From the NCBI RefSeq assembly GCF_003112775.1, contig NZ_BFCH01000019.1:57890-121889 (forward strand): DNA of 64,000 bases, written 5' to 3'. The notes under the pieces are model-generated. The model saw nothing but the letters and a program-made list of their open reading frames with translations. It did no database searches and had not been told where the DNA came from. The stretch is from Mycobacterium montefiorense. GTDB taxonomy: Bacteria; Actinomycetota; Actinomycetes; Mycobacteriales; Mycobacteriaceae. The position numbers and the translations under genes were made by a program. Positions 1 through 8,618 of this stretch are shown here, piece after piece (position 1 is the stretch's first letter; every line of letters starts with the position of its first letter).

Positions 1-275
1 GTTTGCCGACAAGGTATTACCTCGATCCCACCGATGTCTTTTTCGCGCATCTGGAGCCCAGCCCGACTCAGACGCAATGTCCGTACAAAGGGGTGACGTC
101 GGGCTACTGGTCGGTGCGCGTCGGCGACACCGTGCATACCGATCTCGCGTGGACGTATCACTATCCGCTGCCGGCGGTGAGCCAGATCGCGGGGCTGGTG
201 GCGTTCTACAACGAGAAGCTCGATATCGAGGTCGACGGTGTCGGCCTGGCCCGGCCAAAGACGCAGTTCAGCTAA
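1..275 (+). CDS. DUF427 family protein, C-terminal part (cut by window edge)
   Basis: The last 91 or so codons of a gene whose 5' end lies outside the window. The frame carries the DUF427 core: CPYKG, a W-S-V-R strand, A-W-T-Y-H-YPLP, and the IAGLVAFYNEKLDIEVDG segment, then a short RP tail before TAA. DUF427 proteins are small cytoplasmic beta-barrel proteins of unknown biochemical role. Its position just before a beta-propeller gene matches Rv1056-Rv1057 of M. tuberculosis. The family assignment is secure; the function is not known. Confidence 0.85.
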   Translation, partial: LPTRYYLDPTDVFFAHLEPSPTQTQCPYKGVTSGYWSVRVGDTVHTDLAWTYHYPLPAVSQIAGLVAFYNEKLDIEVDGVGLARPKTQFS

Positions 276-671
276 TTAACCGCGACATGCCGAGCCCGCT
301 GAATGTGACATTTACCTCTTTTTGCCGAAAAATCTAATGAATTCTTATTCGGCTATATGCTCACTGCTCGCATCAGCATTAGCCTGGCTGCACATAGCCG
401 CAGATAATCCCTCTATGACTTGTTTGCCTGGGGGTGGCCGTGTATATACTCGGTAACAATCACCTGAGCAGATCCTGAGGCCGCACGGTGATTTAGCCGA
501 CATTGCCGATTTAAATGAATTTTGGCCGAAATTGGGCCAGTAAAATTTGTGCAGATCAGCGCATTTCTCCGGTGCTGAAACGCGGTTATCCCAGCCGCCG
601 GTGTCGCATCAGAGTTGCGGTGACCGGCTCGAGCGGGGATCGCCGTTGACAACAGCGAAGGCGGTACGAAC
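276..671. other. AT-richer intergenic region upstream of the Rv1057-like gene
   Basis: Almost 400 bases with no convincing gene, visibly richer in A/T than the neighbouring coding DNA (AATTAACC, AAAAATCTAATGAATTCTTATTCGG split over 300-350, GATTTAAATGAATTTTGG near 510). It must hold the promoter of the downstream beta-propeller gene; the M. tuberculosis counterpart is known to be stress-controlled by SigE and MprAB. I could not find a clear SigE-type -35/-10 pair or a TANNNT placed close to the GTG start, so no site is called. Confidence 0.5.
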
Positions 672-1817
672 GTGAACGAACTCAACGGCCGGCAGGCCGC
701 CAGCGAGATCGTCGAGGTCGACCCCACGCCGGTGGCCGTCGAGATCGCGGTCGGCAACGGCCCGATCAGCGGCATCGCCATCAGCCGCGACGGCAGACGA
801 CTGATGGTGACCAACTTTCGCGCTGGCAGCGTCTCGGTCATCGACACTGAATGCTTCCGGGTCGTCGATTCGATCGACGGCGTCGACGAACCGTTTGCCA
901 TTGCGGTGGACGGGTCGGGACTACAGGCATACGTCAGCACGGCGTCGGCGTCCTATGACTCAATCCAGGTCATCGACATGTCCACGAACGCGGTGGTCGC
1001 GACGCACCCGCTGGCGCTGTCCGTCAGCGACCTAGCGGTCGATGCCGCCGGGCGCCATGTCTACGCGAGCCGCAACGCCGCCGGTGTTGTCGACCTCGCT
1101 GTCCTGGACACCACGACCGGACGGGTTCAGGCAATCAGTGTCGCGGACGCCGCGGCGGGCACCGCGACGGAATGCGTGCGGGTGCGCCCCGACGGGACTC
1201 GGGCCTATGTGGGGATCAACGGGCCCGCCGGCGGCCGGCTCGTGGTGATCGGCACGAAAGCGCAGTCCGGTGCGGCCGGCGGCCACACCGGCTGGCGGAA
1301 GAAGCACGGCACCGACCGCCAGACCGCATTGCAGGTCATTGACACCGTGGAGATCGGCTTGCCCGTCCGCGACGTCGCCCTGAGCCGGGGCGGTGCGCTC
1401 GCCTACGTGGCGAGTTGCGCTCCCGAGATCGGCGTCGTGGTCGACGTCATCGACACCCGGACCAACAAGATCACCAACACGCGCAAGGTCGGCGAGATCG
1501 GCGGCATTCTCACCGGGATGACGCTGTCCGCCGACGGCGATCGCGCCTATCTGGTCAGCGACGACAGGGTCACCGTGCTGTGCACGCTGACCCACGACGT
1601 CATCGCCACCATTGGCGCGGGCACCCAGCCGTCGTGCGTGGTGGAGAGCCCGGATGGGACGCGCCTGTACATCGCCGATTACTCCGGTGCCGTGAGCGTT
1701 GCGCCGATCGCCTCGGCCACCACGCTGGCCATCGAGAGCGCCGTGCCCAACAGCGAGCTGTCGGCGACCGGTTGGATGCTCCCCGATCTGATGCCGCAGG
1801 AGCCGGTGCCCGCCTGA
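672..1817 (+). CDS. YncE-like beta-propeller protein (Rv1057-like)
   Basis: A 381-aa protein made of repeated blades of about 40 residues, each with the pattern G-xx-ISRDGRRLMV, VDGSGLQAYVS, VDAAGRHVYAS, VRPDGTRAYV, LSADGDRAYLVS, ESPDGTRLYIAD followed by V-x-V-I-D. This is the YVTN/lactonase-like seven-bladed beta-propeller fold. No signal peptide or catalytic residues are evident, so a binding or scaffold role is as likely as enzymatic activity. GTG start chosen because GAAGG lies about 11 nt upstream and the first blade begins soon after. Order after a DUF427 gene and before fadD14 matches Rv1057, a SigE/MprA stress gene in M. tuberculosis. Expressed alone: there is a 120-nt gap to the next gene. 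Confidence 0.85.
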   Translation: MNELNGRQAASEIVEVDPTPVAVEIAVGNGPISGIAISRDGRRLMVTNFRAGSVSVIDTECFRVVDSIDGVDEPFAIAVDGSGLQAYVSTASASYDSIQVIDMSTNAVVATHPLALSVSDLAVDAAGRHVYASRNAAGVVDLAVLDTTTGRVQAISVADAAAGTATECVRVRPDGTRAYVGINGPAGGRLVVIGTKAQSGAAGGHTGWRKKHGTDRQTALQVIDTVEIGLPVRDVALSRGGALAYVASCAPEIGVVVDVIDTRTNKITNTRKVGEIGGILTGMTLSADGDRAYLVSDDRVTVLCTLTHDVIATIGAGTQPSCVVESPDGTRLYIADYSGAVSVAPIASATTLAIESAVPNSELSATGWMLPDLMPQEPVPA

Positions 1818-1940
1818 CTCTCGGCCGGGGGTACAACACGCCTTGTCAGGGGAACCCTTTCTCCTGATGTAGCGCGGCGATACCATTCGCCCGACCGACC
1901 ATGTGGCGGTGCTGCGCCGAGACCGTAAGGCGGTAGATCG

Positions 1941-3572
1941 ATGGACAGCACAATGCAGGACTTTCCGCTGACTATCTCCGCGATCATGCGGCACGGCTGC
2001 GGCGTTCACGGGGCCCGAACGGTCACCACCGCGATGGCTGACGGCTACCGCCACACCACGTACCGCGAATTGGGTCAGCAGGCGGCTCAACTGGCGAACG
2101 GGTTGCACGGCCTGGGCGTGACCGGAGATCAGCGGGTCGCGACGTTTATGTGGAACAACGCCGAGCACCTGGCGATCTACCTCGCGGCGCCCTCGATGGG
2201 GGCCGTGCTGCACACCCTCAACATCCGCTTGTTCCCCGAGCAGATCGCCTACGTCGCCAAGGAAGCCGAAGACCAGGTCGTGCTGGTCGACATGTCGCTG
2301 GCCAAACTGCTCGCCCCGGTGCTGCCTGAGCTCGAAACGGTGCACACCGTGATCGCGGTCGGCGACGGCGATACGGCGCCGCTGCAGGAGTCGGGCAAGA
2401 CGGTGCTGCGCTACGCGGAATTACTCGAGGGCCAGCCGACCGAATTCGACTGGCCACGCATCGACGAGAATTCCGCGGCCGCGATGTGCTACACCAGCGG
2501 CACCACCGGCAACCCCAAAGGTGTTGTCTACAGCCATCGTTCGAGCTTCCTGCACGCAATGGCCACGTGCAGCACCAACGGGATGGGGGTTGGGGCCTGT
2601 GACCGGGTGCTGCCGATTGTGCCGATGTTCCACGCCAACGCATGGGGGCTGCCGTACGCGGCGGTAATGGCGGGCGCCGAATTGGTGCTGCCCGATTGCA
2701 ACCTCGACGCTCGGTCGGTGATCGGCATGATCGAGAAGCTGCGGCCTACCCTGGCCGGCGCGGTACCGACCATCTGGAACGACGTGATGCATTACCTCGA
2801 AAAAGACCCCGACCACGATATTTCGTCGCTGCGGCTGGTCGCCTGCGGCGGCTCGGCCGTTCCGGTGTCGATGATGCGCACCTTCGAAGACAAGTACAAC
2901 GTCCAGATCCGGCAGCTGTGGGGCATGACCGAAACGTCGCCGCTGGCTACTTTGGCCTGGCCGCCGGTCGGAACGCCGCAAGACCGGCACTGGGCCATCC
3001 GCGGCACCCAGGGCCAACCGATATGCGGTGTGGAAATGCGGATCGTCTCCGACGACGGCACGGTGCTACCCAACGACGGTCAGGCCGTGGGTGAGGTGGA
3101 GGTCCGTGGCCCTTGGATCACCGGCTCCTACTACCGCGGGCACGACGATTCGAAATTCGATTCCGGCTGGCTGCGCACCGGCGATGTCGGTCGCATCGAC
3201 GAGGAGGGCTTCGTCACCCTCACCGACCGCGCCAAGGACGTGATCAAGTCCGGCGGGGAGTGGATCTCCTCGGTGGAGTTGGAGAATTGCCTGGTCGGTC
3301 ACCCCGACGTGCTCGAGGCCGCAGTCGTCGGAGTTCCCGACGAACGCTGGCAGGAACGCCCACTGGCCGTCGTCGTGCTCAACGAAGGTGCGTCAGTCAG
3401 CGCCGGCGAGCTGCGAACGTTCCTCTCGGACAAGGTCGTTCGTTGGTGGCTGCCCGAACGGTGGGCTTTTGCCGACGAAGTCCCGCGCACCAGTGTGGGT
3501 AAGTACGACAAGAAGGCGATCCGATCCCGCTACGCGGACAACGCATACGAGGTCACCGAGGCGCGCGACTGA
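1941..3572 (+). CDS. fadD14: Medium/long-chain fatty-acid--CoA ligase FadD14
   Basis: A 543-aa ANL-superfamily adenylating enzyme that activates a carboxylic acid as acyl-AMP and transfers it to CoA. The AMP-binding P-loop YTSGTTGNPKG lies near residues 183-193, the GMTETSP motif near 330, the hinge-side motif GWLRTGDVGRIDEEGF near 410, and the C-terminal catalytic lysine in SVGKYDKKAI near 520. Length equals the family norm and the order before Rv1060- and Rv1061-like genes matches FadD14 of M. tuberculosis. Substrate chain length cannot be read from sequence. In H37Rv another gene (Rv1059) sits next to fadD14; it is absent here and only 38 nt separate this gene from the next. Confidence 0.9.
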   Translation: MDSTMQDFPLTISAIMRHGCGVHGARTVTTAMADGYRHTTYRELGQQAAQLANGLHGLGVTGDQRVATFMWNNAEHLAIYLAAPSMGAVLHTLNIRLFPEQIAYVAKEAEDQVVLVDMSLAKLLAPVLPELETVHTVIAVGDGDTAPLQESGKTVLRYAELLEGQPTEFDWPRIDENSAAAMCYTSGTTGNPKGVVYSHRSSFLHAMATCSTNGMGVGACDRVLPIVPMFHANAWGLPYAAVMAGAELVLPDCNLDARSVIGMIEKLRPTLAGAVPTIWNDVMHYLEKDPDHDISSLRLVACGGSAVPVSMMRTFEDKYNVQIRQLWGMTETSPLATLAWPPVGTPQDRHWAIRGTQGQPICGVEMRIVSDDGTVLPNDGQAVGEVEVRGPWITGSYYRGHDDSKFDSGWLRTGDVGRIDEEGFVTLTDRAKDVIKSGGEWISSVELENCLVGHPDVLEAAVVGVPDERWQERPLAVVVLNEGASVSAGELRTFLSDKVVRWWLPERWAFADEVPRTSVGKYDKKAIRSRYADNAYEVTEARD

Positions 3573-3610
3573 GCGGCTCGTCAAGCCAGAGGTCTGAAAG
3601 GGTTAAGCGC

Positions 3611-4084
3611 ATGGCACATTCGCGTGTTGTCTCCGAATCGCTGGTGATCCCCGTGCCCGTCGAGGAGGCCTTCCACCGCACCCTGCCGGCGCCGCTTCCG
3701 GAGATTTTCAGCCGCCGGCACGGGGTGTTCCCGCCGATCAAGGAGGTCCGCGACCAGACGGGTGGTTGGGACGCGGCGGGCCAGACCCGCACTGTGGTGT
3801 TGGCCGGTGGTGGTAGCACCCGCGAGGAGTTGACCAGCGTCGACCCACCGCGATCGTTCGGCTACCGGCTCGGCAACGTCACCGGCCCGATGGCCTTGCT
3901 GGTCGACCACGTGCTGGGCGAGTGGATCTTCACCCCGGCCGCCGGCGGCACCCAGGTCACCTGGCGCTGGGACATTCACCCGCGGTCGGCGCGCAGCGCC
4001 TTGGCGCTCCCGGTGTTCGCCGCGATGTGGAAGGGCTACGCGCGCCGGTCGCTGCATGAGCTGTCGGTGCTGCTGACGCGCTGA
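3611..4084 (+). CDS. SRPBCC-like conserved protein (Rv1060-like)
   Basis: A 157-aa protein starting at ATG with GAAAGGG about 9 nt upstream. The pattern of an early amphipathic strand (SLVIPVPVEEAFHRTL), several G-rich strands, E-W-I-F-TPAAGGTQVTWRWD and a long C-terminal helix ending LHELSVLLTR fits the START/SRPBCC helix-grip fold, which binds hydrophobic ligands. Same length as Rv1060. Co-directional with fadD14, 38 nt downstream, so it may be in the same transcript. No catalytic residues can be assigned; the ligand is unknown. Confidence 0.75.
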   Translation: MAHSRVVSESLVIPVPVEEAFHRTLPAPLPEIFSRRHGVFPPIKEVRDQTGGWDAAGQTRTVVLAGGGSTREELTSVDPPRSFGYRLGNVTGPMALLVDHVLGEWIFTPAAGGTQVTWRWDIHPRSARSALALPVFAAMWKGYARRSLHELSVLLTR

Positions 4085-4102
4085 GGCCGCAACGGCATTC
4101 GG

Positions 4103-4108
4103 TACCGT
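4103..4108 (+). promoter_or_regulatory. -10 hexamer for a leaderless amidotransferase mRNA
   Basis: TACCGT fits the mycobacterial SigA -10 consensus TANNNT and ends 6 nt before the ATG at 4115, so transcription would start at or next to the start codon. No Shine-Dalgarno sequence is present, which agrees with a leaderless transcript. Inference from spacing only. Confidence 0.5.
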
Positions 4109-4114
4109 CGAGCC

Positions 4115-4996
4115 ATGTGTCGACTCTTTGGCCTGCACGCCGGGACGCACGCTTGCACCGCGACCTTCTGGCTGCTGGACGCACCGGACAGCCTGTCCGA
4201 ACAGAGCAGGCGGAACCCGGACGGCACCGGCCTGGGTGTGTTCGAATCCAACGGCGGACCGCGGCTGTACAAGGAGCCGATCGCGGCCTGGCAGGATGCC
4301 GACTTCGCCACCGAAGCACACCGCAAGACCGGCACGACGTTCATCGCCCACGTGCGCTACGCGACGACCGGGTCGCGCGACGTCCGCAACACCCACCCGT
4401 TTCTGCAGGACGGCCGGATCTTCGCGCACAACGGTGTGCTTGAGGGGCTGGGGATCCTCGACGAACGGCTGCGCGAGGTCGGCACCGATGACTTGGTGCT
4501 GGGCCAAACCGATTCCGAGCGGGTATTCGCGTTGATCACGGCATCGATCCGCGCCGCCGACGGCGATGTCTGCGCCGGCATCACCGACGCGATGACCTGG
4601 CTTGCGGCGAACGTGCCGATCTATGCGGTCAACGTGCTGCTGAGCACGGCCACCGATATGTGGGCGCTGCGCTACCCGCAAACCCACCAGCTCTGCCTGC
4701 TGGACCGCCGCGACGGGGCACCCGATCCGGAGTTCGATTTGCGTACCAAGCGAATTCACGCCCAATCCGAAGCTCTGTGCACGCGCCCGTCGGTGGTGCT
4801 GGCGACCGAACCGATGGACGACGACCCGCGCTGGCGTCTGCTGCATCCCGGCGAGCTGGTGCACGTCGACGGCTCGCTGCAGATCAACCGAACGATGATC
4901 CTGCCGGACCCGCCCCAGCATCTGCTGCGCCGGCAGGATCTCAGCGTCCCGGTCGAAGACGCGCAGCACGCACTGCCCAACACCAGGAAGTTGTGA
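4115..4996 (+). CDS. Class II glutamine amidotransferase (YafJ-like, Rv1061-like)
   Basis: A 293-aa protein beginning MCRLFGLHAG; after Met removal Cys2 is the N-terminal nucleophile typical of Ntn-type class II glutamine amidotransferases. Further family signatures are NPDGTGLGVF, a conserved HVRYATTG-R substrate-loop (about residue 76-85), the THPF motif and FAHNGVLEG. It corresponds to the stand-alone GATase_4/YafJ group, so it hydrolyses glutamine or an amide; no synthase partner is fused and the acceptor is unknown. The stop is one base before the next ATG, so it is probably co-translated with the patatin downstream. Confidence 0.85.
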   Translation: MCRLFGLHAGTHACTATFWLLDAPDSLSEQSRRNPDGTGLGVFESNGGPRLYKEPIAAWQDADFATEAHRKTGTTFIAHVRYATTGSRDVRNTHPFLQDGRIFAHNGVLEGLGILDERLREVGTDDLVLGQTDSERVFALITASIRAADGDVCAGITDAMTWLAANVPIYAVNVLLSTATDMWALRYPQTHQLCLLDRRDGAPDPEFDLRTKRIHAQSEALCTRPSVVLATEPMDDDPRWRLLHPGELVHVDGSLQINRTMILPDPPQHLLRRQDLSVPVEDAQHALPNTRKL

Positions 4997-4997
4997 C

Positions 4998-5867
4998 ATG
5001 ACAATCAGACGCGCGCTGGTGCTGGCCGGTGGGGGGATAGCCGGAATCGCTTGGGAGACAGGTATTCTGCAGGGCATCGCCGATGAGTCGCCGGCCGCGG
5101 CACGGCTGCTGCTGGATTCGGATGTGCTGGTCGGCACGTCCGCGGGTTCGGCGGTCGCCGCCCAGATCGGCGCCGGCAGCACGCCCGAGGCGCTGTTCGA
5201 ACGGCAAGTCGCCGAGACGTCGGCCGAAATCGATTCCGGCGTCGACTTCGAGACCATCACCGAACTGTTCTTGACCGCCCTGGCCGAGCCGTACGACGAG
5301 TCGCCGCCCAGGACGCGTCAGCAGATGCAGCGGATCGGGGCGGTGGCGCTGGGTAGCAAAACCGTGCCCGAGCCGGTCCGCCGCCAGGTGATCGTGCAGC
5401 GCCTGCCGTCGCACGACTGGCCTAGCCGCACACTGCGCATTACCGCAATCGACACGGCCACCGGCGAATTGGTGGTCTTCGACTCCGATTCGGCAGTGCA
5501 GCTTGTCGATGCGGTGGCGGCCAGTTGCGCGGTGCCGGGCGCGTGGCCGCCGGTGACGATCGCGGGTCGGCGGTACATGGACGGCGGGATCGCCAGTTCG
5601 GTGAACCTCGGTGTCGCCGACGACTGCGACGCGGCCGTGGTGTTGGTGCCCTCGGCGCCCGATGCTCCAGCACCGTTCGGCGACGGACCGGCCGCCGAGA
5701 TCGCGGCGTTCGACGGCACCACATTCGCGGTGTTCGCCGACGATGGCTCGTTGAAAGCGTTCGGGCCCAACCTGTTAGACCCGCGCTGTCGGGTCAGCTC
5801 GGCCGAGGCTGGACGTGAGCAGGGTCGCCGTGAAGCGCGCGCGATCGCCCGGTTCCTGGGCGTCTGA
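4998..5867 (+). CDS. Patatin-like phospholipase (Rv1062-like)
   Basis: A 289-aa patatin-fold lipid acyl hydrolase. It shows the oxyanion-hole glycine loop LAGGGIAGIAWETG at the N-terminus, the nucleophile elbow GTSAGS (Ser near 49) and the catalytic-dyad aspartate in MDGGI (near 195). No signal peptide. It starts 1 nt after the amidotransferase stop, and its end is 5 nt from the end of another patatin gene on the opposite strand, so two different patatins meet tail to tail as in Rv1062/Rv1063c. Likely releases fatty acids from polar lipids; the lipid is unknown. Confidence 0.85.
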   Translation: MTIRRALVLAGGGIAGIAWETGILQGIADESPAAARLLLDSDVLVGTSAGSAVAAQIGAGSTPEALFERQVAETSAEIDSGVDFETITELFLTALAEPYDESPPRTRQQMQRIGAVALGSKTVPEPVRRQVIVQRLPSHDWPSRTLRITAIDTATGELVVFDSDSAVQLVDAVAASCAVPGAWPPVTIAGRRYMDGGIASSVNLGVADDCDAAVVLVPSAPDAPAPFGDGPAAEIAAFDGTTFAVFADDGSLKAFGPNLLDPRCRVSSAEAGREQGRREARAIARFLGV

Positions 5868-5872
5868 TCGGA

Positions 5873-6910
5873 TCAGCCTTCGATCGCGGGCCCTACGGGT
5901 TCGGTGGCCACGTGTTCGAGCGCATCGAGGGCCCGATCGGCCAGTAATCGGCCGACGTCGATCACCTCCGCGGCCCGGTGAAAGTCCAGGCTCCGGCAGG
6001 TCGAACGTGGTACCTCGATCAGCAGATCGGGCGGGTAGGCCGACAGCATGTGGCGGGTGAGCGCCGACTGGGCGATGTCGAACGCCCGGTACATCACTTC
6101 GAAGCTGCCCAATTTCGGAACCCCGGGCCCGCCCACGAGGTCGTCGGTATCCGCGTCGCCGGCTTCCTCTGACCAAGTGTCAGCGCCGAATCGGCTCAAC
6201 ACGGCGCGCGCGGTGGGCCGGTCGAGCAGCGAGCGAACGGCCGACGTGTCGAGCAGCGCAGAAGTGCTGCGCACCATCCGGTTCAGCAACTCGACGGTTG
6301 CGCCGGGCTCGGGGGATCGTTTGGCGATCACTTCGCTGCCGCTGACGCCCACCGCGATCGTCAGGTCGGCGTTGACCGCGGCGAGCGGAGCCATCGGCAG
6401 CGGATCCAGGATGCCGCCGTCGGCGAGCAGGCGTCCGCCGACTTGGTGGGGAGGGATCACACCCGGAATCGCGATGGATGCCCGGATCGCCTCGTCGAGC
6501 GGTCCGTGCTGAAACCACACCGACTTACCGGCCAGCAGGTCGGTCGCCACCGCGGTGTACGGGATCGACAGTTCCTCGATCGTGACCGGGCCGAGGATGT
6601 CGCGCACGGCCTCCAGGATCTTCTCGGCCCGCATCACCCCCGCCGCGCTGATCGACGGGTCAAGCAGCCGCAGAATCGTGCGTTGTGTCAACGACTTCGC
6701 CCAGTCGGCGAACTCGTCAAGCCGCCCGGCGGCCTGCAGACCCCCGATCATCGCGCCCATCGACGAGCCGGTGATCCCCACGATCTCGAAGCCGCGCGCA
6801 TCGAGCGCCTCGATCACCCCGATGTGGGCGTAGCCCCGGGCGCCACCGCTCCCGAGCGCGATCGCGACCCGGGGCGGTGCTGAGCGTCGTGCGGCAACTT
6901 CGGTAGGCAC
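5873..6910 (-). CDS. Patatin-like phospholipase (RssA-type, Rv1063c-like)
   Basis: A 345-aa patatin-like protein with the glycine-rich GSGGARGYAHIGV loop at residues 20-32, the nucleophile elbow GSSMG with Ser50, and the partner aspartate in LADGGILDPLP near 165. This is the bacterial RssA/NTE-like type rather than the divergent type next door. GTG start just upstream of the conserved N-terminus. No membrane segment. It is monocistronic and convergent with the other patatin gene, with only a 5-nt gap. Predicted lysophospholipase or acyl hydrolase. Confidence 0.85.
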   Translation of the reverse strand: MPTEVAARRSAPPRVAIALGSGGARGYAHIGVIEALDARGFEIVGITGSSMGAMIGGLQAAGRLDEFADWAKSLTQRTILRLLDPSISAAGVMRAEKILEAVRDILGPVTIEELSIPYTAVATDLLAGKSVWFQHGPLDEAIRASIAIPGVIPPHQVGGRLLADGGILDPLPMAPLAAVNADLTIAVGVSGSEVIAKRSPEPGATVELLNRMVRSTSALLDTSAVRSLLDRPTARAVLSRFGADTWSEEAGDADTDDLVGGPGVPKLGSFEVMYRAFDIAQSALTRHMLSAYPPDLLIEVPRSTCRSLDFHRAAEVIDVGRLLADRALDALEHVATEPVGPAIEG

Positions 6911-7013
6911 CCCTACATTTTGCGTGGCGGATCGTGCCGTCGCCGGGTCGGGGCGGCACTTTTTACAGCCGTGATCGCAATTGCGCAGGCGTTCGAAGCC
7001 CGTTCGCCTGGTG

Positions 7014-7469
7014 CTACCCGCATTCGTCGTTGGCGGCCGCCCGCGCGGCGGTGATCACCGCCGCCTGCCGGGCCGGCGCCAGGTCCACCCACCTGGCATT
7101 CCAGCTGCCAGCAGTGCCCGAAGACGAGGTTTGGACCATGGCCAGATACGGCTCGAACTGGGATTCTCCGGTCTTAGGCCGGGCGTCCATCCACACTTTT
7201 GCGGCGTGACAGGCCTGGTAATACTCTTCTTCGGTCGAATCCGCGGGGACGTCGACCCTGGTTGTCACGCCGGCGGGGGAGAGCCCGACAGCTCCCGGTG
7301 GCGCCGAAGTGGGGCCGTGCGGAATGGCCGCCGGCCGCGTCGTCGACGATGTGACCTTGCCCGGGGGACCGCTGCCCGGCGAGCATCCCGTGACCGCAGA
7401 CAGCCCGGTCACACACGTCGCCGCAACGAGCGCGCCCCACAGCAGGGGACGATGACAGCACCAGCGCAC
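7014..7469 (-). CDS. lpqV: Lipoprotein LpqV
   Basis: A 151-aa protein with a positively charged N-terminus, a hydrophobic stretch LLWGALVAATCVTGLSAV and the lipobox A-V-T-G-C (Cys29), followed by a flexible G/P/T-rich linker and a small domain containing EEEYYQACHAAKVWMD and a C-terminal ARQAAVITAARAAANDECG. Signal peptidase II processing and anchoring to the outer face of the plasma membrane are expected. The GTG start places the lipobox at the normal distance. Position between a patatin and a cysteine-dioxygenase-like gene matches LpqV (Rv1064c). No biochemical function is known. Confidence 0.85.
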   Translation of the reverse strand: MRWCCHRPLLWGALVAATCVTGLSAVTGCSPGSGPPGKVTSSTTRPAAIPHGPTSAPPGAVGLSPAGVTTRVDVPADSTEEEYYQACHAAKVWMDARPKTGESQFEPYLAMVQTSSSGTAGSWNARWVDLAPARQAAVITAARAAANDECG

Positions 7470-7483
7470 CGTCTCAATCTATG

Positions 7484-7529
7484 CAACACTTGCGGCCGTG
7501 ATGGAGCGCTTCGGATTTTGCGAGTGTTG
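7484..7529. repeat. Inverted repeat in the lpqV / cysteine-dioxygenase divergent promoter
   Basis: CAACACTTGC (7484-7493) and GCGAGTGTTG (7520-7529) are inverted copies with one mismatch, separated by 26 bp, inside the 112-nt gap between two divergent genes. The location suggests a binding site for a dimeric regulator or a stem in one of the 5' untranslated regions. Seen directly; role inferred. Confidence 0.4.
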
Positions 7530-7581
7530 TCGGCCCTAACGCGCCGCCCTTGCCCCTTCCGCTTTCTCTGGAGCTCTCCCA

Positions 7582-8178
7582 ATGTCATTGCCTGTCACCA
7601 GTTCCGTTGCGTTGCGTTCGCCGACCATCGCGTCGCCTGCCGCGGGGCCGACGCGGCTGCGGGTTCCCGACCTGCTGCGCGCCACCGACCAAGTCGCCGA
7701 CGACGTACTCAGCGGCCGTTGCGACCACCTGCTGCCCGACGGCGGCGTACCGGATTCGCAGCGCTGGTTCACCCGCGTCCACGGTGACGACGAACTCGAC
7801 GTCTGGCTGATCAGCTGGGTTCCCGGTCACGCCACCGAATTGCACGACCACGGTGGGTCACTGGGCGCGCTGACCGTGGTGTCCGGGTCGCTCAACGAAT
7901 TCCGTTGGGATGGGCGCAGATTGCGGCGCCGCCGCCTTGACGCGGGTGATCAGGCCGGCTTTCCGCTGGGCTGGGTGCACGACGTGGTGTGGGCGCCCAG
8001 GACTGTTCCAAGCCCGGTCCCGGGGACCGTCATGCCGATCAAGACACCGGTTGCACCGACGCTGAGCGTGCACGCCTATTCGCCGCCGCTGAGTGCGATG
8101 TCCTACTACGAGGTCACCGGGAACAACACGTTGCGCCGCCAGCGCACCGAACTGACCGACCAGCCAGAGGGGACGTGA
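7582..8178 (+). CDS. Cysteine dioxygenase-like cupin protein (Rv1065-like)
   Basis: A 198-aa cupin with the iron-binding motif E-L-H-D-H (His88, His90) followed by GGSLGALTVVSGSLNEFRW, and a later histidine in LGWVHDVVW. This is the cysteine dioxygenase type I family, which oxidises a thiol to a sulfinate using Fe(II) and O2. ATG start preceded by GGAG 8 nt upstream. The stop codon overlaps the ATG of the rhodanese gene (TGATG), so the two are translationally coupled. A dioxygenase coupled to a sulfurtransferase suggests a shared role in cysteine or thiol sulfur catabolism. Confidence 0.85.
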   Translation: MSLPVTSSVALRSPTIASPAAGPTRLRVPDLLRATDQVADDVLSGRCDHLLPDGGVPDSQRWFTRVHGDDELDVWLISWVPGHATELHDHGGSLGALTVVSGSLNEFRWDGRRLRRRRLDAGDQAGFPLGWVHDVVWAPRTVPSPVPGTVMPIKTPVAPTLSVHAYSPPLSAMSYYEVTGNNTLRRQRTELTDQPEGT

Positions 8179-8618
8179 TGAGCCGTATCGATGTGGTCTT
8201 GAGATCCGCCCGACGCCGCTATCGCCGGCTTTCAGCCGCCGAGGTGCCCGATGCGCTGCGGCGCGGCGCGGTGCTCGTCGACATCCGCCCGCAGGCTCAG
8301 CGATTCCGTGAGGGCGAAGTGCCCGGCGCGCTGCTGATCGAACGCAATGTCCTGGAATGGCGTTGCGACCCGACCAGCGACGCCCATCTGCCGGAAGCCG
8401 TTGGCGACGACGTCGAGTGGGTGATCCTGTGTTCCGAGGGTTACACGTCCAGCCTGGCGGCGGCCGCGCTGCTCGACATCGGCCTGCACCGCGCCACCGA
8501 CGTCGTCGGCGGCTACCACGCGCTGGCTGGCGCCGGCGTGCTGGCGGAGTTGGCCGGTGCCGCGGTCGACCCGGCGGCGCTGGCGAATGCGGGGGCGACC
8601 GGCCGCCGCTGGCTGTAG
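8178..8618 (+). CDS. Rhodanese-like sulfurtransferase (Rv1066-like)
   Basis: A 146-aa single rhodanese domain. It has the LVDIRPQAQRF CH2A-type motif, EGEVPGALLIERNVLEW, and the active-site loop C-S-E-G-Y-T-S with catalytic Cys85. It would carry persulfide sulfur on that cysteine. The ATG overlaps the stop of the cysteine-dioxygenase-like gene by one base, so both are made from one mRNA. The TAG stop is immediately followed by the last codon of the convergent gene at 8619: the two genes touch with no spacer. Confidence 0.85.
   Translation: MSRIDVVLRSARRRYRRLSAAEVPDALRRGAVLVDIRPQAQRFREGEVPGALLIERNVLEWRCDPTSDAHLPEAVGDDVEWVILCSEGYTSSLAAAALLDIGLHRATDVVGGYHALAGAGVLAELAGAAVDPAALANAGATGRRWL

Noticed and set aside
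3581..5260. Long minus-strand open frame of about 560 codons across the SRPBCC, amidotransferase and patatin genes
   Set aside because: It is antisense to three well-supported genes, has Arg/Ala/Gly-biased composition typical of high-GC shadow frames, and no recognisable domain.
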